A stretch of DNA of 64,000 nt, from assembly GCA_014773175.1 (NCBI GenBank), contig VXCM01003511.1, positions 38,578 to 102,577 on the forward strand. Direction: 5' to 3'. Below, one piece after another: positions 48,501 to 57,953 of this stretch. Source of the DNA: Lucifuga dentata (Eukaryota; Chordata; Actinopteri; Ophidiiformes; Bythitidae). Position 1 is the first letter of the stretch; each line of letters begins with the position of its first letter. Under the pieces are notes generated by a model. The model saw only the letters and a program-made list of their open reading frames with translations. It searched no databases and was not told where the DNA came from. The position numbers and the translations under genes are program-made.

Positions 48501-50378
48501 TCTTATTCTCTGTTCTGTTTTTGTGTATTTGTCAGTCCTTAATGCGTACATTGAATATGCAAACAACTTTTCCTCTACAAAAGCGTTTTGTCAAGATTTA
48601 CAATCCATCAAAAGCCTTGCACCCCATCTATTTCGTTCAGAAACTCCATCTGTTTATAATTTAAGGAATAAATGTTTAGTATTTCCAGAAAATGTTTTTT
48701 TTTTTTTTTTTTTTTTTTTACAAGTTACAGCTGATATATTACGGACTTATTTTCACACAAATTTACCAAACTCAGTATTATCCAATGAGAAAACTGTGTA
48801 ATCTACATTTTCATAATCATCTTACTAGCGGAGATCAATTTTGAATAAGCTATTGGGAGCCAAATTGTGGAACTGTTGTTAAAATTCACTTTTTAAAGCA
48901 TTGCAAAACATTTTTAAGGGAACTTTATGTCTGTTCTGTGTTATTTTTTCTTGCTACGTGTTTTCTTTCCACATTTCGCCTACTTTAATGTAACTGTGAA
49001 CTGCTATTTTAAGGTAGAGCTGAGTAAGCTTTTTTTTTTTTTCTCGTTCAGTTCTTTCTAATGCTATTTCGAATATACATGAAAAAAAAATTGAAAACTG
49101 ATTAATAATTTTTTTTTTAAATTGACATCTAGGCTAATTAATGGTCTTTTTACCTCTTTATATATAACGACTTGGAGACTTGCAGTGTCTACAACTAGTG
49201 CATTTTGACTGAAATTTCAGCAGCTTTCCAGAAATGAACTTTACACTTTTAGCAAGGCTTCCGTTCTTTCGCATACTGAGTGTGTGTACTTGACACAACT
49301 TGACGCACTTCTCTCCAGCCCGCCTTCGTCAGCAGATCTCGTCAGTCATCCTCATTGGGAATTCATTGAGCAGCACCAGCTGGAGAACGATGGCATGAGG
49401 ATAAAATGGATAACAACCACGAAGAAATAATTAATTATAAAGATAAATAAATGGCAAAGTAGACTATATTATTATTATTGATAATTTTTAAATTTAATTT
49501 TCTAATTTTGTAATTAATATTATTCATGACAAGAGTTCAAACATTTTCTCCCGGCATGCTGCAAGGTTTTGTGCTCCTCCCTGCAGTATTACTTTTCACC
49601 ACAAGAGGTCACTCAATGGCCACTCTAATGCAAACCCATGTACAGGGAGAGTACGTCGGGTGGAGCAAGCATTTTTACAACAATCATCATCATCATGAGA
49701 GAAATCAGTTTTAAAAAACAGTGAATAGTAAAATTCTTAATAAACTGAAATTGTTTTTTTCCTCGAGGCACAATCTATGATCTAATGCAAAAAAGAAAAA
49801 AAAAATCTCATCTCAACCATCGCTAAAATCACAGTATTGGGACCTTCTCTAATTCACAAATTTATAGACATAAACCACCTGATGGTATTAAAGGTTTTCT
49901 TACATCGTAATGTTTAAAAGTAAAACAGACTCATTTTCTTTTAATTATAATCACTTGAGAAACATACAAAAATTCTTCTAATCTAATACTGTAAAAAATA
50001 ATATAATCCAATATGCAAATTCTTCTTTTAATGCATGAGTACATACTGAGTGCACCAGCAGTTTCTTAATATCATAACACATGTTTTTGACTATATTAGC
50101 ACTTTATCTTGCAATGTTTACATCTGTTTGAACTTTGTCGATATTTGCTACACACAGTTTGAACTGTGGTCTCCTGATAATAATCTGACACTCACAATAA
50201 AGGGATGTACAGGAAATAACATCAGCACGTTGTTCTTGTGTCACCCATCATATTAGGTGACTGTTCAGCTTTACACACAGTACATCACAGCATATCTGAG
50301 GACCTCTCATCAAGAACCAGACAGAGAATTAAGGAGTGCTGGTGACCTGACAGGAAAGGGCAATACTGAAGTCTCATC
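48501..50378. other. Intergenic spacer between cobl and receptor A
   Basis: A+T-rich with T runs near 48697-48719 and 49031. The open frame 48523-48801 has a low-complexity phenylalanine run (from the T run) and no recognised domain. The last 100 bases may be the receptor A 5' UTR. Confidence 0.5.
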
Positions 50379-50385
50379 ATGTCAG
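50379..50385 (+). CDS. Receptor A: candidate first coding exon (7 coding nt)
   Basis: ATG TCA G is followed by GTGAAT, with A at -3 of the ATG (CATCATGT). It supplies exactly the one base needed by the exon at 52540, which begins mid-codon after TCTCTCTGCAG, giving an N-terminus MSDDEVNTT. The upstream 100 bases could be 5' UTR. Such tiny start exons occur in chemokine receptor genes, but the signal is short, so this is a proposal. The resulting intron (50386-52539) would contain two inverted-repeat elements. Confidence 0.45.
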
Positions 50386-52751
50386 GTGAATTCCACTCTA
50401 TTTTTTTTTTTAAATATCTCCAATATTTCATAGACATCTTGAAATAATATTTTTATATGATGATTATTCATGTTTGAGGCGTGACACATTGGTGCCAGCT
50501 TCATGTCCAATTACCTTCCATCATTATTGGACTGATTATTTCTTCAACAAATGCTGAAGTTACTTTACGGTAAAAAGTATTAGCCAGAATTTATTTGTAT
50601 ATTTGTGTGGTTATCCTGATGCCATGAAGATTTGTCCTGCATATGTGTGTTTTTCACATACAGTATGTACATGTACAATTGTGTGTGGTGAGCAGGGGTA
50701 GCACCATGTTTTGTCTACATTTTGTCTTCCTCTATCATGTTAAAGGACCATGCCGGCCATTTTGCATGTTTGAGCCTAATATATTTAATTTTCAAACATG
50801 TTACTGACAATCATTTCCCAAAGCAGACTACAGGACCTGTGAATTAAAAAAAAACAAAAAAAAAAAAAAANACCTTCCAGACCACCATTGGTTTCAGTTC
50901 ATTCTGGTACACTATTAAAATCAACTTGTTGATACTTTAAACATTCTTGGGATAGGTAATCCATCAATGTGAAAAAGACATGTATTCAAGTTTTTTTTTT
51001 TAATTTAAGTTACATAACTTTAGCGTTTAAGCGCAATAAAAAGTGCAGAATGATCTGACAATGTTTCCTGTTATCAGGAAACATTGTCATTGTTATTAGA
51101 ATAGAATAGAATAGAATAGAATAGCTTTATTGTCATTATACGTAACATATAATGAAATTACAGGTGCTTCTCCCTTAGTGCATAAGTATAAAGTATAAAA
51201 AAGAGTAAAAACAACTTTGTACACATCTATTTAAATTATATTTACACAGCTGAAAAGATAAATATACTTATCAAAGTGTATATCAAAGTATATCAAAAGT
51301 GTATATCAAAGTATATCAAAAAAAGTGTATCAAGTATATTTATATATATATAGATATAGATGTGTATTTCGATATTTACAATATTTATTGCGTGTAAACG
51401 CAATAAAATTATGTAACTTTGAAAAAAAAACCTGAATACACATGTTGTTCGCGATGATGGATTACCAATCCCAAGAACGTTTTAAGTATCAGCAAGTTGA
51501 TTTTAATAGTGTACCAGAATGAACTGAAACCAATGGCGGTCTGGAAGGTAGGAAAAAAAATTAATTCATCATTCCAGTAGTATGCTTTGGGATATGATTG
51601 TCAGTAATATGTTACGTGTATGAAAATTGAATATATTAGGCTCAAACATGCAAAATGGTCGGTATGGTCCTTTAANTGTTACGTGTATGAAAATTGAATA
51701 TATTAGGCTCAAACATGCAAAATGGTCGGTATGGTCCTTTAATGTGGAGGCCTAACTGGGAGCTTCATTGCCAAGTAGACAGTGAGGTACCTGTGTAGGC
51801 CAGCAGGTGGCAGAGTGGCCCTCATTAATATTTTAATTCCATAGCAGAAAACAATGAAGATGCCTTTTAGACAGCATTCATAGTATAGCTTCATCAGTGC
51901 CTTTAGCCTTGAAAAGCTATTAAAGGACAATACTGGTGATTTTGCATACATACATATACAAGTTTCATTAGTGCCAACCATTTTCCAAAACATAAAACCA
52001 TATTTTAGGTTTTGTGTTATTTTGCCAAACCTCCTAATGTTTCAAAATTGAATGTTCAGGTGATGCACTGAATTTATAATTCAGTGTTTTCCTGCAACAA
52101 GTATGCATAATTGTAGAAGGCAGGGTCGTTTTAACTTCTCAGTAAAGCAGTTTACTCCTGGGACTATATTCCCTGGTGGAGGGAAACATTTTCTTTTGTG
52201 CAGCTCTGTGTTGGCTCGGTTAAATTAAGTGACTTTGACAACAAATTTAATCGACGTCATGCTCGCTGTGATGTCAAGCATGTCTCAAGTCTTGTACTTG
52301 TACATTTTTCATAAAATACTGAAATTAACTGAAACCAATGGCAGTCTGAAATGTAATATGTTTCAGACAACAGATGACTAATGTCATGTATATGTGGGTT
52401 GTATTTACTGGACTCAAACATGCAAAATTACCACTATGTTCCTTAAATCTTAAATGTAAAGATTAATCCTAAATATTTATAGTATTGGAGAAGGATTTGG
52501 CACACGAAAATACTAATTTGAAATTTGTTCTCTCTGCAGATGATGAAGTGAACACCACCTTTGACTATTCAAATTATTATGATGGAAACATTGATGTATT
52601 TACCCCATGCAACAATGGCAACATGAGGGAGTTCAGCAGAGTGTTTCTGCCTATACTCTACAGTTTGGTCTTCATCCTGGGCTTCATAGGTGTGTGTGTG
52701 TGTGTGTGTTGTGAGTGAGTGAATGAGAGTGAGGGAGGAAGGGAGTGGGGG

Positions 52752-52790
<39 letters not shown>

Positions 52791-53768
52791 GAGCAAACAC
52801 CTGACAGAATATAGAGAGATGAAGCTATGTATCAGACATTAAGAGTGTTTTTCTTCTAAGGTAATGGCCTGGTGGTGTGTGTTCTGGTCAAACACCGCAA
52901 CCAGACCAACATGACGGACATCTGCCTCTTCAACCTGGCCCTCTCCGACCTCGTCTTCGTCCTCTCGCTGCCTTTGTTCTGCCACTACGCCGCCATTAGT
53001 CAGTGGGTGTTTGGAGATTTTATTTGCCACTTCTCCTCTGGCCTCCACAACCTGGGATTCTTCAGCAGCATCTTCTTCATGGTTGTCATGACACTGGACC
53101 GCTACGTGCTCATCATGCATACTCACACGGTGGCACGGCATCGCACTCTGAAAGTGGGAGCAGCTCTGGCCGTGGTTGTATGGATGCTAAGCTTGTGTAT
53201 CTCCCTACCAAATTTCATCTTCACAAAAGTAAAGAATGAGTCTTCTGAGCTGACGTGTGATTATGACTCAGAGAGCGCTAACTGGAAGCTATATAACCTC
53301 ATCACCATGAATATCTTGGGTCTTGTGATTCCCTTGTTGGTAATGATAGTCTGTTACTCCAGGATCATCCCCACTCTGGTGAACATGAGGAGTGCAAAGA
53401 AGCACCGTGTTGTCAAGCTGATCGTCACTATCGTAGTTGTCTTTTTCTTTTTCTGGACCCCGTGTAACATCATCCTTGTCTTGAAATATCTGCATGATCA
53501 GGGGATTTTGTTTCGTACTTGCAATTCGCAGGCAAATATAATTTTGTCTGAAAAAGTGACTGAGGCCGTCGCATTTACTCATTGCTGCCTGAACCCCATC
53601 ATCTACGCCTTTGTGGGACAGAAGTTCATGCATCGTGTGTTGCGGCTGCTGAGGAAATGGCTGCCTTCCAGTCTCCTTCTCTCCTCCAGAGACTTTTCAG
53701 AAAGCTCAAATAGGCAAAGCTCAGTTACGTCCAGATCCTCTGATGTTACTTCTACTTTCATCATGTAG
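50379..53768 (+). CDS. Receptor A: CC-type chemokine receptor (7TM GPCR), 354 aa
   Basis: Exons 50379-50385 (ATG TCA G, tentative), 52540-52689 and 52861-53768 join in phase. Seen: an acidic, tyrosine-rich N-terminus ([18 protein letters not shown]) with an NTT glycosylation site; seven hydrophobic segments, TM1 about 37-62; SLP in TM2; WVFGDFIC leading into TM3; DRY at 132-134; FWTP in TM6; NPIIY at 297-301; a Ser/Thr-rich tail. The four extracellular cysteines C26, C108, C185 and C273 allow both chemokine-receptor disulfides. By family knowledge it is a plasma-membrane, Gi-coupled receptor for leukocyte chemotaxis. Ligand and subtype are not identifiable; features recall CCR and CX3CR1. Odd: TM6 has P-C-N where P-Y-N is usual, and DRY is followed by VLIMH rather than LAIVH. 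The intron in TM1 is only 171 bp and starts inside a GT run. A reading continuous from an ATG at 52485 is an alternative start. Confidence 0.88.
50740..51742. mobile_element. TTAA inverted-repeat element, copy M4 (long foldback with nested repeat)
   Basis: Starts TTAAAGGACCATGCC and ends GGTATGGTCCTTTAA. The two arms (about 50740-51040 and 51400-51742) are inverted copies of each other over most of their length, for example TTCATTCTGGTACACTATTA against TAGTGTACCAGAATGAACTG. The middle holds a (TAGAA)n-started repeat and A+T-rich filler (about 51088-51400). The right arm includes an artificial 66-nt duplication around N at 51676. Confidence 0.78.
51088..51185. repeat. (TAGAA)n-headed dispersed repeat nested in M4
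   Basis: Five tandem TAGAA units run into TAGCTTTATTGTCATTATAC and ATAATGAAATTACAGGTGCT, wording that recurs in many teleost genomes as a dispersed repeat. I cannot assign a class from this fragment. Confidence 0.5.
51920..52446. mobile_element. TTAA inverted-repeat element, copy M5
   Basis: Starts TTAAAGGACAATACTGG and ends ACTATGTTCCTTAA, with diverged inverted ends (TTTTGCAT / ATGCAAAA). It belongs to the same subgroup as M2. It ends 93 bp before the receptor A exon at 52540 and 38 bp before the alternative ATG at 52485, so it could have supplied regulatory or splice-proximal sequence to that gene (inference). Confidence 0.68.
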
Positions 53769-53984
53769 GTGGAGGGCAGATGTAAGACATTTTATGGCCA
53801 TTAATGACAAATTCTGATATGATCCTCTATGATCCAGACATCAGTGCTATTACTGCCCACCATGATATCATTTTAATTGATGATGAAAACCTGCCTACAT
53901 AACATCTGCACTTTTTTGATATGATTGTAACTGTAATCGTACATCCTGATTGAAATCATGAACCTCTTATCACCGCCGCCAATG

Positions 53985-54505
53985 ACGTTATGTGATTACA
54001 GGGCATTTCTATGTCTGTCTGTTAGCAGGATACCTCAAAAAGTTATGGATGGATTTGGATCAAATTTGGGGGACAGATAGATAATGCTGAGAGGACGAAG
54101 TGATTAACTTTTGGAGGTGAAATTACACTGATTGACCTGATGGTGGCGATGTAATAACAACTTGTACATTTTAGCCTATAGCTACTGAACCACAAGTGAT
54201 AAAATCAAGATTCCATTTTTCCTGGATTACATGAGCCTATATGCATCCAAACATATAGGCCACGCCCATTTTCACCTGTCTAGGTTCTGAATTTTTCCAA
54301 AACAGTTGTTTTGTATCTTCTCCTAATTTTGGCTCACTTGACAAAATGTCTGAAACAAGCCGGGGAAAAAAAAAAAACAAAAACTTATTTGTCTTTTTGA
54401 TATTCCTTACCATTTTGCTATAATTGGCTGCCAAAGTTGTGTACACCCTGACTATAAAACCTTTGGCGGAGGTATGCGCTCTGAGTGCCTTGTTAAACTT
54501 TCTGT
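53985..54505 (+). repeat. Dispersed teleost-type repeat downstream of receptor A
   Basis: Contains GGATACCTCAAAAAGTTATG, GGATGGATTTGGATCAAATT and, at the end, GGCGGAGGTATGCGCTCTGA followed by GTGCCTTGTTAA. These phrases recur together in many fish repeats as I remember them. No coding potential and no clear terminal repeats; the class is undetermined. Confidence 0.45.
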
Positions 54506-55306
54506 CTGTGCTTTTAAAATGTTTGAGCTTTTTTGTAGACATTTGTTGATGAGCCTGCAATTACGTGAATCAACATTTATGCTCTATAGCGACCACTCTG
54601 TTTTTACCGCTATGGTACAACTATAATCATATGCACATATGTAAGCTAATTCTGTTTTGCTGTTAATGCTTAGTGGCTTAAAGCTGCAAGGTAAAAACCT
54701 GGAGTTATCAACAAACAAATGTCATGGATTTAAAGCTGTTAATGTGACTATGCACAACTTTTGGTTTACCCTGATCCATTTTTACTGTATGTACAATTTT
54801 CCAAATATTCCCAAAATTAATTTTTGTTTATATTCTTTTGAAGTTTATTACTTGTGATCATTTTTCCACCTCAGTTACTCCCACTCAAAATGCTATGTTG
54901 CACAAACTGTAATCACATTGTAAAACTGTAATCAATGACGTTTCATTCTTTAAAAGATTTCTGCTTCATATTTTCTGGTGTTGATGTGTATGACTTCATC
55001 TTTGCTCTGGTCTTAATTTATATATTGTTTATGCGTCAGTTTGTTTGCTGCATCCTGTTTGCACTTACTGCTACAGCTGTTTCATTTCCCCTCAGGAACA
55101 TTAAAATTTTATATCCTCTCATCTCTTTTCGCATCTAAACAATGACACTCTATATGACAGCTTTGTTTAGACATAAAACTTCACAGCACAACAGAAACCT
55201 TATATTATACATTGTGCTTGCTATACATTGTATGATGCATTGCTCATGTTGACACATATTGAACCCTTGCTTAACTGTGATGACAGTTCCTCACAACAAA
55301 TAGTGG

Positions 55307-55438
55307 TTTGTTTGTTTGTTTTTTTTTTGTTTTTTTTTTACATGAATAAAGCAAAAACCTGGATCCATTAAANTTTGTTTGTTTGTTTTTTTTTTGTTTT
55401 TTTTTTACATGAATAAAGCAAAAACCTGGATCCATTAA
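55307..55438. other. Single-N assembly duplication
   Basis: TTTGTTTGTTTG...CCTGGATCCATTAAA is repeated exactly around the N at 55373, in the spacer between receptors A and B. Confidence 0.85.
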
Positions 55439-56945
55439 AATTCAGTGACGAGGGGAAAAAAGATAAAGTAAAACAGATGTAACTAAAATATATAGAACAA
55501 CATTCCAAACCTGGATACAAACTAATTACCAAGGTATCAAATGTAAAGCTGTGGTTTTGATTGCTTATTTAAGTAATATATTTTTGCTCTAGAAAAATTA
55601 CTGTACATGTCCTTAAACATGAGGATTTTACACTGTTGCAACAATGAGACACGTTTTTGTTGATTTCAATATGCAGTTACTTCAATACCACAGTTTCAAG
55701 GTTCAATTCCTATTTGCAATTCTTAAAAAAGTGCACAAATGTTGAAACTTTTAAGAGCTAAATTAGAATAAAGCTGTTCTCTTTAAGTACTGTTGAGTAT
55801 ATTTATTATTCACTATGCTATGTTCAAAAGTGCACGTAATTTTAACAATGTAGTTTCTTAAGATGCAAATGAATAGTCATTAACAAACGTCGCTCTTCAC
55901 CCCCTACTCCTTCCTTTATATACTTTAACACAGAAAGGGACATTTCTCAGAAAACCGCAGACACCTCTTTGTGAGTTTAACACAATCCAGAGGAAACAAC
56001 AAAACCCAGAGCTCAGCTTACCAGAAATGAGCTCCAGCACAGGATTTGACACAAAACGTGAGCAATGCAAGCTGACATTGACATGTGAACTTGATACCCA
56101 AACTAAGATACACTTTAAGGAGCAGTGACTGTGGCAGACAGTGGTGAGCAACTGAAGATTTCACTTTTTTATATTTAATCTTTACTAATATCTGAAAGAA
56201 CAAACTGTTTGTCTTCCTTCCTACACACACACACGCACACAAAATGTGTAGTTGAGGATTGTGTGTAAATGTCAGCCACAAGAAGTGAGGGTCGACCAGA
56301 GTGTCGAAACAGGTGGTAGATGTGCTACAATGTGTGCATCAGTGCAAGATGTGGTTTAAAGACTTCATATGAATTTCATTATGGTCATGATAAGAGGAAG
56401 TGTAGATTATGACATTCATAGAGAGAAAAGCTCTAAGTTGTTTAAAATGTGATGATAGCTGCTGTTGCAGTTGACATGGGGAATCCACCTAAATTCAATT
56501 TTTTTTTATTTTGCTTTTTTAAAAATATATATTTTAAGAATTAGAATAGTTTTAAGTTTCAAGTACAGTGAATTTAGAAATATCACTAGTTGTTTCTTGA
56601 AAAGGGTCTTTAGACATGACTCACTGATGGCTTTGTTTAAAAGGTCAACTGACAGAGCATGAAAGTTGTTTCAGTAAAATTTCTTAGGTTAATTCTCATT
56701 ATGTAAATATTCAGTTAGCTCTTTTGTTTTCGTTGTATGTCACTAACAAGTTATTTAGTGAGTTACAGTATGTTCAGAGGAGGTTGGTCTTTACGAAAGC
56801 AACCGTAGGATTTGCTGAGCATCCACATTAAAATTAAATTAAAAGGACAAAAAGACAACACAAATCTAACAAAAGATCTTATTCTTAATACAAATGTTCA
56901 TAATTAAAATAATATCCTGTTATTCCTGTTTTTCTCCTCAGCAAT

Positions 56946-57919
56946 ATGAACTCAACAGAATACCCGTACCTTTACGAAGACTGGGAAGAAGACAGTCTAC
57001 CTCTGTCTGACGGCTCCATGTTCTTGCCCATTCTTCTCTACACACTGTCTTTTCTTGGTCTGTTAGGTATGTCTAAGAGTGAATCTTAAAGTGAAGATAA
57101 TTCTAACACTCTTTTGTACATTTGCATTTCATATTTTGGGCCTTGAGCGGTTAACCTGAGTGACTTACATGGATGCACAATTTTAAAAAGACTAGTTAAT
57201 CACCAGAAATAATAATTTAAAAAGTACCATTAATTAAAAGCACAACTAACCCACTGACACAACACATAAATATTTTTGCCATTTTTATTGCTCTACAGGC
57301 AACATCACTGTTCTCTGGGTTCTTCTGAGCTACATGAAATTAAAGACTATGACGGATGTCTGCCTCCTCAATCTGGCCCTGTCTGACCTTATACTGGCTC
57401 TGTCGCTGGCCCTGTGGGCCTACACCTCCCACACCCACCAGGAGCTTAGTGGAGATCTTCCATGCAAACTGATGACAGGGATCTATCAGGTAGGGCTGCT
57501 TTCTCTCCTCTTTCTTACTTATCTAGGCTCATAAAATATATACAATATCAAAAATCATAAAATGTATACAATATGAATAGAGGGTTTCAGCATACAGACT
57601 AAGAGGTGCAGATTAGTGAAAAGAAAAAGGTGATTTTGGGAATATATGCACGAGCTGATAAACACTGATGCTACGATGTCAGTGCATAAATGCAAGATGG
57701 AAACATGGATTTCCTTTTTGTTCTCTATTTGATCATCGGTTAAGGAAAGTAAAAGGTATTTTTTGTATAAGAATCAGATAAAAGAAACTGCAAAAAGTCA
57801 AAGCTGTGAACAATTAATACATAAAGGATCTATGCTTAAAAAAAGGTAACATTAAATTGTACAAAATGTTAAACTGTACTAAAATTGTACAAAAAAAAGG
57901 TGTCATCACAAGGTGATGC

Positions 57920-57953
<34 letters not shown>

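Larger units (their letters stand above)
53769..56945. other. Spacer between receptors A and B
   Basis: Receptor A 3' UTR, the dispersed repeat at 53985-54505, the single-N duplication at 55307-55438, and A+T-rich DNA. A non-coding first exon of receptor B is expected here because the receptor B ATG follows an acceptor directly, but I cannot place it. Confidence 0.55.

Noticed and set aside
48523..48801. 92-codon plus-strand open frame
   Set aside because: Its phenylalanine run is a T homopolymer; no similarity recognised.
52861..53768. Receptor A as XCR1
   Set aside because: XCR1-type receptors have HRY-like variants instead of DRY and different TM2 wording; A has DRY and CCR/CX3CR1-like features. 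Subtype left open.
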